DNA from: Porpolomopsis calyptriformis
Taxonomy: Eukaryota; Basidiomycota; Agaricomycetes; Agaricales; Hygrophoraceae
DNA: 64,000 bases
Direction: 5' to 3'
Assembly: GCA_951640195.1 (NCBI GenBank)
Contig: OX621171.1
Coordinates: 310,001 to 374,000, forward strand
Below are positions 11,594 through 22,510 of this stretch, one piece after another. Both the position numbers and the translations under genes were made by a program. A model generated the notes under the pieces. The model was not told the origin of the DNA. It did not search any database and saw only the letters and a program-made list of their open reading frames with translations. Positions within the stretch are counted from its first letter, which is position 1. Each line of letters opens with the position of its first letter.

Positions 11594-12880
11594 TCAATAG
11601 TATCCTCCTCGACGTGAGGGAGAGGTATCAGGTAAATTCTTTGCATCACCGGTGACACAGTTTGGGCAGGCATTCGTGAAGTGCCCAGGTTGGCCACAGG
11701 AGTAGCAGTTTCCATATGGGATCGTAAGGGCAGAAGAGGAAGACTCTTCTCTTTTGATGGTAGGAGCTGCTGACATTTGACAGGTCACTATTGCAGCCAT
11801 GGTCGATCCTTGGGCAGGAAAGGGGTTGGAGTATTAGGGTCAGGACATGGAGAACTGTTTCTGTGAGGCAAGAATGTCCTTTTGATGTTAGTAGCATGTC
11901 ATTGCATCCTTCCATTCTTGGAGGGTGGTAGGGATGGCGGGGAGTTAGTAAATGAATTCGATGAACTTGCTGTCGAGTCCAGCTTGGTAAAGATCAATGA
12001 GGGTGGCATCATTGAAACTAGTATTGACCTGTAAAGCACCAAAGTGCAGGTTATAGTCTTCAATCTTCTTTCTTCCCTGTCGGAGATTCTTGATGTCATT
12101 ACAAGCGCAAGACTGTCTGTCAATTCCTTCGAACGTAGATTGGAATTGAGCTATAAATGTAGCCCAGGTAGCAGTCGGGCCAGTCCAGTTGACAGCTCTC
12201 ATGTCGTTAGTCTCCTTTTCAGACCAGGTTTGAGCCATGGTCCCTTTCATAAAAGAGAGGGTGAAGGGAATCTTGTGTTCATTGCGGTATGGTTTTCCCA
12301 TGAAATATAATTCACAGCTGTTGATAAATTTGTTGATGTCTTGCTGTCAACCAGTAAACTTGTCTGGCTTGGCCATCTTGATCTCGATGGTTGGAGCAGC
12401 AGGAGCGGGGGTTGAGGTTGCGGTGGGGGCTGAGGCTGAACTTAGGTGGCAAGTTGTTGATTGAGATTATAAATCTCTGTCACCTGTTGCATGTTTGAAG
12501 CCTGAAGAGCAGCCACTTCTCTCTGCAAGTTGTTCATGATTGCAAGGATTTTATTAAGGTTGGGAACAGGGGGATTAGCGTGAGAACCCATTGGCGGTGG
12601 TGATGGTGAAGATGAAGGTGTTGTCAAAGGTGATGAAGGTTGAGTAGGTTGTTGGAATGGGAAGGGTTGGTATCTGATGGCAGGGGGAGTGATGGGACAT
12701 TGTGACTGGGTGGTGGTGAGTAATTGAGTTGTTTCACATTAAGTTCTTCCTAAAGCACCTGGCAGAGGGGCAGCTTGACTAGCCTCCTCATTTGGGTCTG
12801 GGAAGAATCGTGTCTGTGAGTAAAGCAATTGAGAAAGAAGATTTTGCTCAGAAGAGTCATAGATATCCTCTTCATTATCC
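11594..12880 (-). pseudogene. B1 gag with CCHC knuckle, broken
   Basis: The N-terminus is Pro/Ser-rich, followed by a helical segment NKILAIMNNLQREVAALQAS (12550-12480). After a frame change the capsid-like domain (12301-11945) reads NEHKIPFTLSFMKGTMAQTW and DATLIDLYQAGLDSKFIEFIY. The nucleocapsid knuckle CYSCGQPGHFTNACPN (CX2CX4HX4C) lies at about 11715-11670. Several stops and frame shifts are visible, so it cannot be expressed as one protein. Confidence 0.82.
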
Positions 12881-12926
12881 AGTGTGAAAGCAAGGGTGGA
12901 TCAAGTAGGGGGAGAGAGCAAGAAGG

Positions 12927-12937
12927 AAGTCTGATTC
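12927..12937 (-). other. Self-complementary primer-binding site of B1
   Basis: Sense reading GAATCAGACTT, 1 nt inside the LTR edge. It is a perfect reverse complement of AAGTCTGATTC in the B LTR, which begins about 34 nt after TATATAAA. The same pair occurs in B2 (23529-23539 with 23640-23650). Confidence 0.72.
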
Positions 12938-12938
12938 T

Positions 12939-13352
12939 TGTTATAAACTGGTTGTTGTTGAGACGGTTTTACTTCAGAGTGCTCTGTCCCAAGACGATGA
13001 CAATGTCTCAAGTCCTAGTTATTGGGGTGTCTAATGAGGAATCAGACTTAAAGTCTGAGTACAACTAACTAGGGGTTTATATACTGACTACACTACTGCA
13101 GATGAGTCAGTGTTACAATGAGGAACACATTCGGTAGATAAGAGATAGGCATGATAACAATGTGGAGCATGTGAAGGGATGAAACATAAGAGTTGGAAAT
13201 GAAATGTATCCTACTTAAGGTAAATGAAAAAAAAGATAAGGTCATGGGGAATCCCATGATGAAACCATGGGGAATCCCAAGCAAGATACAAGGAGTCCGA
13301 CTAGACTACAAGGACAAATATAGAAGAAGAATGAAAAATTACATCTGTAACA
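12939..13352 (-). repeat. 5' LTR of B1
   Basis: 414 bp, one of eight copies of this LTR in the window. In sense orientation: TGTTACAG start, two near-palindromic GGGATTCCCC boxes, TATATAAA, AAGTCTGATTC start site, and TTTATAACA end. Confidence 0.93.
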
Positions 13353-13517
13353 GAGATAGCCAAGACAGACTAGTTTAAATAGTTAATCAGACTTAGACTC
13401 TCCCTTCCTGTATAACTAGTTTCCACTGCCAATAAAGACAGCACTCCATGCAAAAGTGATAGCAGTAAAAGAGGAAATGAATGGAATTTTAAGAGAGTGA
13501 CTGCCAATCTTATGACA
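13353..13517 (+). repeat. Terminal fragment of repeat D (D1a)
   Basis: Matches, in reverse, the left end of D2 (23768-23930): the terminal TGTCATAA, the block with CTTAAAATTCCA, and the block with TGTCTTTATTGGC are all recognisable. It ends at 13517 and is cut by the B1 LTR at 13353. Confidence 0.7.
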
Positions 13518-14163
13518 ATATCTAGGGATAGATGATTACATTCCCCCTATCCCCACTCCTGTTGAGGTTGAGTAGGATGAGAAGAGCTATTGGGGTAACA
13601 GCCCCATGTATCAGCTCTAGTCTCCCAAGGGACTTAGTCCCTTATCTAGTTGTAAGTCCTTTCTTCTTTGAATGTGTCTGCTGGTTGTTGATTCTATGGT
13701 TTCTTTCTAATGGATGATTTTTCATCTCTGGTTTATCTAGAGATCAAGAAGGAGGAGAATTTTCCCCCTGATTTTTTATAAAGTGTGTCAAATGAGTGGT
13801 TAGATGATGAGGCAAGGAGAATTGCCATAGGCTTTGTAGAGGAGAAGGCAGCAGAGATAAGGGCTGCTGGGATAGATATAAATAGAGCAATCTATTAGAG
13901 GAGTAGGTTGGCTGCCTTGGGCAGCCAAGTAGTTGCTAGCTTATTCAGTCTATCTGGGGTAACCTTGTCCAAGAAATTAGTAAGGCAGACCTTTAGTTAT
14001 CTTTCAGTAGTTTGGACTCCCTTTTGTATAATAGATAGTTAATAATAGGTAGAGTTGTCAACACCCAATGAAGCAAAAGAGAAAAGGAGAGAAACATATA
14101 AATGAAAGGGAATCCTAACTGCAGAAAAGGAATTTTAAGTGTAGGAATGCTATTTTCATGATA
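13518..14163 (+). pseudogene. D-family spliced gene, degenerate copy (D1b)
   Basis: A relative of the gene in D2. One exon (about 13526-13640) ends CTATCTAGTT before a GTAAGT donor. The intron ends TTATCTAG near 13741. The next exon reads EWLDDEARRIAIGFVEEKAA and RLAALGSQVVAS, matching NWLGEEARKIAMGFVEGKAA and KLAALDGQVVSS of D2. Stops in both exons show decay. The copy ends at 14163 with the D terminal block in the same order as D1a, so D1a and D1b lie head to tail. Confidence 0.65.
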
Positions 14164-14575
14164 TTAAGCAAAGTTGAACAATATAGAGCAAGTTACTCCA
14201 AGATCAATTGTATATGCTGCAGTTCAGGTACATTATTTATTAATATAATTAAGCTAGAACTACTAATCTATACTTATTGTCTAGGCATGTTGGGCTATTT
14301 GCATGCAAGATAACTGGAGGCTAGACAATGGCAAGTGGGACAAGGAAATGTTTTTCAAGAATATTATCAAAATCTTTGAGCTGAATGCTAAGGATGAATG
14401 GTGTGTAGACACAATAAAATGGTGGAACAAGTGAGTACCTACTACTACATTTCTATTGCTAAATTATACTAGCCTAATAGTACTGTTTTCAGACCTCTAT
14501 CTCAACCTCAAGATGATATAATCTCTCCCTCAATTGCAAGCTTAACCTCAGATTTTTCAAGCATTCTTGCCTATC

Positions 14576-14997
14576 TGTTATAAACCAGTTGTTTGAGACA
14601 GTTTTACTTTGGGTGCTCTGTCCAGGGATAAATACAAAGATGTCTCAAGTCCTTGTTATTAGGGTAGCTAATGAGGAATCAGACTTAAGGTCTGAGTATG
14701 AGTCATACTACCCTTATATACTGACTACATAACTGCAGATGAGTTAGTGCTCCATGTGATAGAGTCATATGAGTTGACACTAGAAGTGTGAGTCAATAAT
14801 AAGAGGTGGAGCATATGTGAAGGGATGAAACATGATTAGTTGGAAATAAAAGATAGCCTTGTATAGATAAAGGAAAAAGATAAGGCCATGGGGAATCCCA
14901 TGATAAGGTAATGGAGAATCCCAAGAGAGATAAGTGATCTAACTGTGATAAGATAAAGGATCATACAAAGATAAGATGAAAATTTATAACTGTAACA
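14576..14997 (-). repeat. Solo B-family LTR
   Basis: 422 bp, minus orientation, flanked by CTATC (14571-14575) and CTATT (14998-15002). This is a 5-bp target duplication with one transition. No internal element sequence is attached, so it is a recombination-derived solo LTR. Confidence 0.88.
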
Positions 14998-15048
14998 CTA
15001 TTATCATGCCTGCATTGCCAACAAAGACTACACCCCTACACCTCCTGC

Positions 15049-15437
15049 TGTTACAGTCATAATTTTTCATTTCTCTTTTCCTTATCACTATGTTATCCCT
15101 TATCTTATCTTTGGATTCCCCATACTCTTTCCTTGGGATTCCCCATAGTCTTGTCCCAAGACTATATCTATATATGGACATATTTCATTTCCACTCATGT
15201 TTCTTCCCTTTATGATTTATCATTAATCATTATAACTCATCCTTATCTTTGACTCATGTTATGGAACACTGACTTACACTGATAAGTAGTCAGTATATAA
15301 AGGGAACCTCTTGTACATATCAGACCTTAAGTCTGATTCCTCATTAGTTACCCAATAACAAGGACTTGGAACAATACCTTTTCTCTAGGGACAGAATATC
15401 TGAAGTAAAACACATTCCAAACAACTAGTTTATACCA
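15049..15437 (+). repeat. Solo B-family LTR with perfect TSD
   Basis: 389 bp, plus orientation, TATATAAAG near 15294. Exact target duplication CCTGC at 15044-15048 and 15438-15442. It lies inside the proline-rich coding repeat of the broken gene. Confidence 0.92.
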
Positions 15438-15843
15438 CCTGCCCTATCTCCTGCACCTCCTGCCCCATCTCCTATACCTCCCACCCCATCCTACCCAATC
15501 TCCCACACCTCCTGCATTACCCACTCTAGGACCTCAACTACTAGTGGGTATAGGTGAAACTAACTATAACTCTCATACCACCCACTAGCCCATCAACCCT
15601 GCCCTTGCAAGCTTGCATACTAGGATGCCAGTGCCTACTCAGTCCAGGTATCCCTTTGTTCCACCAGTGTGTCAGCTACTATCCCCTATCCCCACTCCAA
15701 GTATTAACTAGGACCTATTTTCTAGAGGCCCACTCTCTAATGCTTCACATGGAGATTCCCCTCCATCACCTGCTGCACCTCCTAAACCTCCCAAAATGAA
15801 AATGAAACTGACTCCCAAGGCCTCAAAGGACAAAGGACATTGA

Positions 15844-16179
15844 TGGAACCAATATTAAGCCTTTATTGTTTTTTTTTCATCTCCTCTTGCTGATTTGCTA
15901 TTGCATCAATCCTCACATTCATGTTTTCATTTGCTTTCATACTCTCAATCATGCCTCTTCCCCACTTTCATCAATTATGCATGTCCTAAGTTTTTCTCAT
16001 GTTGTGCACTAGACTTAGTGTTCATATCAGTATCACATGTATTTATTAGACATCCAGTCTAATAAAAAACATCTTGTACCTTACAATAAATGGCATGAAC
16101 TAAATGAATTGATCATATAATGCAATATAAGTATAAGGCTGATAGGGCCACTCTGTGGCAAAACCTGCTACTGGTATTC
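15844..16179. other. Non-coding stretch, no feature recognised
   Basis: A/T-rich sequence with a T8-9 run near 15870, probably the 3' flank of the preceding gene remnant. I see no ORF or repeat here. It ends at the LTR of E1. Confidence 0.5.
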
Positions 16180-16374
16180 TGTAACAGATATGTTACATAC
16201 AGCCACCGTGCTGTGTTTGTACGTATTTGTACCGGATACCTTAAGTACCAGTTATGCTTAGGTAAACAATAAGTTTACATCCCACTCCCGCTTATACCAG
16301 ATTGCCCCAATACATTGGTTCTGTGCATATCCTGGTATTGAGCAAAGTGTAATAACTTATCCCCAACCCTTACA
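16180..16374 (+). repeat. 5' LTR of E1
   Basis: 195 bp, nearly identical to 22511-22705 and 61954-62148. The first bases form a short dyad (TGTAACAGATATGTTACA). The sequence after it, CTTTTTTGCACATCC, is the presumed primer site. It shares its first eight bases with the corresponding position in element G and is not complementary to the LTR. Confidence 0.9.
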
Positions 16375-16399
16375 CTTTTTTGCACATCCACAAGAAATT

Positions 16400-18339
16400 G
16401 TGGAATATCTGTGTAAATCAACCTTGATTGAAAAAGCTTCCCTGTCAATGACACGGCCTCTGTCAATGATGAAGACCCACACAAAGACTCGAATCACGCG
16501 GGCCTCAATGGCGCGCAACTTGCAAGGCAAACCGCCTGACGACGACGACCTGGGAACGGCGCAGATGAGTGCCATCGCTGATTCCAGTGTGCCACGTCAC
16601 AACCTCAGCAACACCCAAAGACGGCCAGCATTGGCCATAAATTCACCCCAGAGTGAATGAAGACATCGTGCCAACTTAGATGATGGCAGTTCCCAACTTA
16701 CGGAAAGAGAGGAGTCGGCGTGTAAGTATGACAATCGACCCAACACTTAATATGTTAATACACACCCTCACTGAGGGTCAAACAAGGACAGGAGTCCCTT
16801 CCTCGTCACAAAACCTGAATGAATGAGTATACGTTCATCAAATGTTAAATCTGTTATAGCATAATGAAATAGATGATCAATATGAGCAATGAGACCCGTC
16901 ACCCACACCCAGTCAGATGTTGACTGTGACCTGTACTAAGAGACGAAAAGAAAAGTGCCTGCAGAACTGCGAGGCACCGAGCGAGACGCTCTCTGACGTA
17001 GTTGATAGGGTCAATGCACTCGTTCAGACAAGAATGGGCAGAATAAGTCATGATGAATTCATGAAGCTAGCCAACGACCTTAACAAGGTTATGGTGCGTA
17101 AGAATAGTAACAACACCCATCGAAATAAGATGGATACAACTATTCGTCTAGATAGGGATGAAGAAGACGAACTTCTGCAACAAGCAAAAGCTGAGCTTCG
17201 CCATCCTTGACAAGAAGACGAGGCGAGTTCCATCTATCAGAGACGGCGAGCCGCGGCTGATCAAGTCAATAAACATTGACATGGAAGTAAGAAAAGGAAC
17301 GACCGGAACAGATTGTTCGAACAAGAAAATGAAGCAGCCTTGAGACCAGGCACATTCACACTCAAGGATAGAGTGGCCATCCAAAGGTTGAGAAATGGCC
17401 ACATCCATGAAACCGGAAGATCTGGCCTGGATGATCAAGGCATCGCCTTCGACGCCTCTGGAGTCAGACAATGGTGATTCAGATGACCCAGATCAAGGAT
17501 CGTCTTCTGATGATGAGTCTGATTGTAGCAAAATGATGGACACTGGAAGTGACCAGTCGAGAAATCGACCATCTGATGCTACCAGACATGGTAGTGAGAG
17601 AACGTCTAAACAGACGTCAAAAACAACAATACAACACAGAAGTCATAGCCATAAACCTCATAAATATGAGGGGAAAGATCGACGCTCTGATTACCTCAGA
17701 GACATTCATCGTAAATATTATAAATTAATTGATGAACAAGTGGGCAAACCACTGAAAGGAAACCCATCCGGTCTCTGAACCTCATCACCTAAACTGCCTA
17801 CTCCAAAAGAGTATAGCGGTGAGGAGGACATTGAGAAATTCAATGGGCAGCTTCAATCATTCTTGAGATGGTTGAAATTGTCCAACTACGCTGGACCTAA
17901 TGCTAAGCCAGAGTGTATCGCTTTAACAGCTATTTATCTTGCGGACAAAGCAAGACAATAGTTCAATGACAATGTCGACAGCATGTCTAGGCAGAAATGC
18001 TAATGGACATTTAAAGAGGTTATCACCGGACTGTACGACTGGTTCATTCATGAAGTATCCATACAGGATGCTATGACGAAATTCTATTCGAGAAAGTACA
18101 CCACAGAAGGTGGTGTCTCAGGATTTTTCTATGACCTTGAGAGGTACGCAGGTCATATGATACATGAGCCTGACTCATATACATTTAAAACCCAATTGTT
18201 ATTGGGTCTACCTGCAAGGATAACCAACGCAGTTGTCCAGAAAGGTGTTACCACTGAAACCTCGTCACTTGAGACGATCCTTAAAGTTGCTCGACGTGTT
18301 GAAGAGAGCATTCGAATAAAGCATCGCTATGATGAGTGA
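16400..18339 (+). pseudogene. E1 gag, N-terminal and capsid part, broken
   Basis: Readable in pieces in more than one frame. The N-terminal part has the reading GKPPDDDDLGTAQMSAIADS. A charged helical middle (16917-17210) has RVNALVQTRMGRISHDEFMK. An acidic Ser/Asp-rich segment (17395-17778) contains DSDDPDQGSSSDDESD. The capsid domain has PKEYSGEEDIEKF, LSNYAGPNAKPECIALTAIYLADKARQ (interrupted by a stop), DGLYDWFIHE and KFYSRKYTTEGGVSGFF. E2 gives the same domain with fewer stops (63616-63999). This is a standard retrotransposon gag fold by motif order. Confidence 0.78.
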
Positions 18340-18387
18340 CGCAAGGCGACATCTGGAGTAACCAGTCAGCCTAAAGCAACCGCGAAT

Positions 18388-19509
18388 ATGCGGCAGCCAA
18401 CAAATCAGATGATGAATAAAGAGACGCCATTGTATATGAAGCCAGCATACAATAAGTATGCTAACAAACAAGGTCCATACCGACCGTATAGACCAACTGA
18501 CAACCGTCAGCCTTACAGACCACTGCCAAATAGACCTAGCAGTTCTGGAAGTAAACCGATGCCACAGGCGCCGGCATATAATAAGAACCAGACAGGATTG
18601 TCTGGTGTGAAATGCTACGCATGTGGCAAATTTGGCTACTATGCGACCAATCCAAAATGTCCCAATTTTGGGAAACCCCGAATGGCAGCAATCCAAGAGG
18701 GGGAGGATGCATTCAAAATGGTAGCAGAAGACGCTATCAATGAGAATGACCAAGAGGCAGATGAGCTTCACAACAACTACAGAATCGTAGTTGAGGAAGA
18801 GGAGGATGATCCTTTACAAGGATCGCAGTATACATCACAAGGTGAAGAGTATCACCTCCAAGAATATGATGAGTATGAGGAGTACTCACAAGAGGAAGAT
18901 GACAATAACATCGTCAACGAACAAATACGTTCAATAAGAGAAACGAGTCACTCTGCTCGTGAATTTATAGCATCTATAAATGACAAACAAGTGTTCAAAG
19001 AGGACACTCAACCCAAATCATGGGTTCATAAGTCCAGCAGACAGCAGGACCGCCCAGCGAAGCTGAGCACGAAAGTAAGGCCTTTAGTAGCTTGCATGGA
19101 ATTAAACGGCCTTGTAGCCATTGTAATGTTCAATACAGGCAGCACCTCTGATGCCATTAGCCCAGAATTTGTGAGAGTCACAAATTTGAAAATATATCAG
19201 TTGAAGGACCCTGTTCCGATCCAACTAGGATGCCGCAGTAGCAGATTGCAGATTAACTATGGTACTTACTGTCCCGTGCGATATGAAAGTATCACAAAGA
19301 AATACTACTTCGATATCATAAATATTGACAGATTCAATGCTATAATTGGCATCGGTTTCATGCGTGAATTCGAAATTATGCTAGAGCCTAGCGCGAACCA
19401 GATAATGGTCCGCAGGGTAGCTGCTCCCACTCTTACTGAAGGGGAGGAAAATGACGAAATCATGCACAGACAATCGCTGCGACGAACTGAACAAAGGTCT
19501 GCTGAATGA
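18388..19509 (+). pseudogene. E1 gag C-terminus (CCHC-like) and protease
   Basis: A long open segment of 373 codons in the same frame as the capsid part, separated from it by a TGA at 18337. It contains a knuckle-like CYACGKFGYYATNPKC in which the His position reads Tyr. An acidic spacer follows, rich in Glu/Asp/Tyr (18740-18910), and then a retropepsin-like domain from about 19080: VAIVMFNTGSTSDAIS, where the expected catalytic Asp is Asn (TTC-AAT, a CpG to CpA change), and FDIINIDRFNAIIGIGFMR, the flap/second half. The stop at 19507-19509 precedes the RT frame, which is shifted by one. Confidence 0.8.
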
Positions 19510-19516
19510 CTAGCGG

Positions 19517-20581
19517 ATGCAGAACCGAAAGGTTGTGCAGGGAAGACATCCGGACAGTTATAGAAACCAACAAACCAAAAGAGTTTGTCAAGGAGTTTTC
19601 AAGAAAAGGTGTTCAGATGCGAACACAAAGAAAATAAAAGAGAGTACCCCTACCAGGTCTAATGAAAAGATGCTACTGAGTGTAGCTCAAATTGTTCAAC
19701 TGAACGAAAGGACCGAAATGTCCCTCACACACGAGGACAGACCTCACCTTCAAGCCAAATGGATCGAAGCATGCCAAGATATCATGCATGGAGTACCTGA
19801 GGAATTACCTCTGGTACATGGTGTCAATCACCACATACCTCTTATCGACAAAGATAAGAAGTACAATTATTACCTTCCGAGATGTCCGGACTCACTAAAG
19901 CCTCAGCTTATGGCGAAGATTGCACGGTATACGCGTGCTGGATGGTGGGAATCAGTGCAAACCGATCAAGCAGCTCTGATGCTGTGCATTCCAAAGAAGA
20001 ATGGCACTCTACGGACACCAATTGATTGTCATAAACGCAATGACAATACTTTGAAGGACGTTACACCCGTTCCTGACCAAGACCAGATCAGATATGATGT
20101 GGCCAGTGGAACAATAAAGTCAAAAATCGACCTATCAGATGCTTATGAGCAGGTATGGACAGTACCTGAAGACGTGCATAACAGCGCATTTGCAACTATA
20201 TATGGCACCTACGTGAGCCATACAATGCAGATAGGAGACTGCAATGCACCTGCTACGTTCCAGCGGGTAATGACAATGATCTTTGGGGATTTTATTGGCA
20301 TATTCATGCATGCCTATCTCGACAATCTATTCATCTATAGTGCTTCCATCTCGGAGCACAAAAAACACTTGGGTCTCATGTTTGGTAAACTACAAGAATA
20401 CAAGTTCTACCTCTAAGAGGAGAAGTGCGAACTGTATGCCAATGTAATCGACTGTCTAGGTCATAAGATAGATGACAAAGGGCTACACGCAGATGCCAAT
20501 GAAATGGTGAGAATATGCGATTGGCGACAACCACACAATTACAATGATGTCTAGAAATTTATAGGACTCATACAATATCTG
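19517..20581 (+). pseudogene. E1 reverse transcriptase, broken
   Basis: RT of the Ty3/gypsy type. Blocks in order: YNYYLPRCPDSLKPQLM, GWWESVQTDQAALMLCIPKK, KIDLSDAYEQVWTVPEDV, CNAPATFQRVMTMIFG, and the catalytic box YLDNLFIYS in place of YLDD. The second Asp of that box has changed to Asn (GAC-GAT to GAC-AAT, a CpG to CpA transition), so the enzyme is inactive. After the TAA at 20414 the frame continues through the connection (CLGHKIDDKGLHAD) with a TAG at 20552. Confidence 0.88.
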
Positions 20582-21247
20582 GTGCATTTCCTGCCAGATA
20601 TCTCAAGTTATACAGGGCTGTTAGCAGCCATGACAGCGAATGGGCAACCATTCGCGTGGAGACCAATCCACGATAAATGCTTTGAAACGATAAAGCAGAT
20701 ATGCTACTCGACACCTATACTAGTGCCGATACGTCACAAGAAAGATGAACCCATATGGGTCATCTGCGATGCCTCAATACATGGCGTCGGCGCAATGTAC
20801 GGACAAGGTCCTACCTGGCAAACCTGCAGACCAGCAGGATTTATGTCGCGAAAGTTTACGGATGCTCAACGGAATTATCATACGTTCGAGCATGAAACAA
20901 TCACAATACTCAAAGCCCTCCTTAAATGGGAGGACAAACTGATAGGATATCAGGTTCACGTTGTGACTGACTATCAAGCTCTTGAGTTTTTCAAGATGCA
21001 AAGACGCCTGTCTAGCCGACAAGCTCGTTGGATGGAATACCTGTCAAGATTTGACTTTGACATAACATATGTCAAAGGGCAACTGAATAAAGTTGCTGAT
21101 GCATTGTCACGTTATTATGAAAGTGATACATGGTATGATGCTCATCCTATGAGTGAATATGTAGATGTAGATATACATCTAGACCCAGAAAAGGATGATC
21201 TCCCTTGGGATCATAATCTGATAAATCCAGTCAAAGATACGAGATAA
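20582..21247 (+). CDS. E1 RNase H domain (open segment of pol)
   Basis: A 221-codon open segment in the RT frame. It carries the RNase H core: WVICDASIHGVGAMYGQG (first Asp), HTFEHETITILKALLKWE (Glu), and HVVTDYQALEFFKMQRRLS (Asp). Then ARWMEYLSRFDFDITYVKG and ADALSRYYESD close the domain as in gypsy elements. The tail SEYVDVDIHLDPEKDDLPWD is characteristic of this mushroom family. Translation stops at 21247 with no integrase following. It is part of a polyprotein and is not an independent gene. Confidence 0.85.
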   Translation: MHFLPDISSYTGLLAAMTANGQPFAWRPIHDKCFETIKQICYSTPILVPIRHKKDEPIWVICDASIHGVGAMYGQGPTWQTCRPAGFMSRKFTDAQRNYHTFEHETITILKALLKWEDKLIGYQVHVVTDYQALEFFKMQRRLSSRQARWMEYLSRFDFDITYVKGQLNKVADALSRYYESDTWYDAHPMSEYVDVDIHLDPEKDDLPWDHNLINPVKDTR

Positions 21248-21405
21248 GAAAAGGATAACAAACTATGACCGAATAGTATACATCTGTGGACCAGGTGACC
21301 AGTCTATAACAGGGGCAGCCTAGAATGCGATCGTAACAGTTCCCACCTAGGCCTCAGGTGATTCCACTGATGCACCTGTCCCAGTGCCACCTACTTCTGT
21401 GCATG

Positions 21406-22345
21406 GATAGATTAACCCATCTCAGCTAACTGCCACAAGCTCCCCTGAAGAGTGGGCTTGTTGGTTTTATATAAACCACCATGAGCATCCTGTGGAGGCT
21501 TTGCTGCACACCCTGGAGTGCACATTGAATGAGATGGTAGCACTTCACTGTGAAGCCTCCACAGGATGCTTCTGGTTAGTTGACACAAGCCAAAGTCACC
21601 TAAGCCCCATACTCCTGCTGGATCATTGACAGATGCCAACCAGATAAGGTTGCAATACATCAGAGCAGCAGCCCTCCTGTTTGGAATGCCCAGCTACTAT
21701 CGATCACTTGTGATGGGATCAAATCTTTCTATAGCAGAACCCCCCAGAGAACCAGCCTGGTACTCTGGATCATCTAATGTCACAGAACAATCCCTCATTC
21801 TGTTCTTTGCCAGACAAGGTGTTACATTCGAACAGGTAGATAACACCTTCATATATGCCTTTTAATGGCTCAAGGACACCCTTCAGGGTAATGTCTCAGA
21901 CTTATCCACCCTCAAGATGTACAGAGAGTCTGTGCATAGTACCCTTGACAGGAATAGCATCCCGCTGTCACTTCGTGATGGAAATGATACCTTGTTTCCT
22001 GATGGATGTCCCCACTGACATCCCCCATCTCATATCTCATCCACTGATGAGTCTGTTGCCCCATCTGCAGGCCTTATCACCTAAGATGCATTTAATGCAT
22101 CTAACTTATTCACTTGGTGTGGACAAACTATGTACATGCTTGCTAAGCATGGACCACCCCCTGGCTGGGACTTGTCCTGCACTTTGCGATGCCATTCACG
22201 GTGTGATTCACAAGACAGCGCTGCACCACTAGGTAGCAATAGTGAGCAAGTATCCCTTGGCTCACTGATCCCTGAGCCTAAGCCAGTTTTGCTTCAGGAA
22301 TGTGTTGAGAGCATGTCAGAGATACCTGACTTCCTGCTAGACTAG
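21406..22345 (+). pseudogene. E1 extra ORF between RNase H and 3' LTR, unknown function
   Basis: I do not recognise this protein. One frame can be followed from about 21406 (QLTATSSPEEWACWFYIN, HTLECTLNEMVALHCEA). After one frame shift near 21625 it continues as IRLQYIRAAALLFGMPSYYR, REPAWYSGSSNVTEQSLILF, LKDTLQGNVSDLSTLKMYRE, ASNLFTWCGQTMYMLAKHGP and CTLRCHSRCDSQDSAA, to a stop at 22345. Three in-frame stops interrupt it. There is no HHCC zinc finger, DDE core or chromodomain. Length before decay would be about 310 residues. It could be an accessory protein of the family or captured sequence. Confidence 0.55.
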
Positions 22346-22498
22346 GGATGAATGTAGTCTTCACCACAGTTGTATTACTATGGCATTAGTTTTCTGTTTT
22401 TTTTAGTTCTTTCTATGTTTTATATAGATTGTTTTATGTGGACTCTTAATGTGTACTATGCCTGGCTTTCAGGCTTAACTTACCCCAGCAGTTAAGCC

Positions 22499-22510
22499 AA
22501 AGGGGGAGGA
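22499..22510 (+). other. Polypurine tract of E1
   Basis: AAAGGGGGAGGA immediately before the 3' LTR. The same GGAGGA-TGTAACAG junction is found in element G. Confidence 0.75.

Larger units (their letters stand above)
10449..13352 (-). mobile_element. Element B1: 5' half of a family B chromovirus
   Basis: It runs on the minus strand from a 414-bp 5' LTR (12939-13352) through gag and protease to the start of RT, where family H is inserted at 10448. No 3' LTR is present in the window. Alignment by eye to B2 and B4 shows the same order and motifs. It interrupts repeat D at 13353. Confidence 0.88.
14164..15830 (+). pseudogene. Remnant of a spliced, Pro-rich gene split by two solo LTRs
   Basis: I do not recognise the family with certainty. 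Visible structure: an intron with branch site CTACTAATC ending TTGTCTAG at about 14284; an exon with NWRLDNGKWDKEMFF and EWCVDTIKWWNK; an intron with donor GTGAGT near 14430, ending TTTTCAG; then an exon (PLSQPQDDIISPSIASL) running into proline-rich repeats (PAPPAPSP type) at 15010-15500; and a basic C-terminus, PPKPPKMKMKLTPKASK, with a stop at about 15843. A similar Trp-rich exon followed by a Pro-rich tail occurs in uncharacterised basidiomycete proteins. Solo B LTRs at 14576 and 15049 interrupt it, and stops are scattered through it. Confidence 0.5.

Noticed and set aside
12939..13352. NF-kappaB-like sites (GGGRNNYYCC) in the B LTR
   Set aside because: The GGGGAATCCC boxes fit the animal consensus, but fungi lack NF-kappaB. 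Kept only as an unknown repeated box.
18265..18771. Minus-strand open frame of 168 codons in E1 gag
   Set aside because: Antisense shadow of the gag/knuckle region. The Cys/Trp-rich composition (repeated CxxC and W) is a translation artefact.
20414..20557. Possible stop-codon recoding in E1 pol (TAA and TAG inside RT-RNase H)
   Set aside because: The stops fall at ordinary positions, other domains of E1 also carry inactivating transitions, and no readthrough context is seen. Decay is enough.
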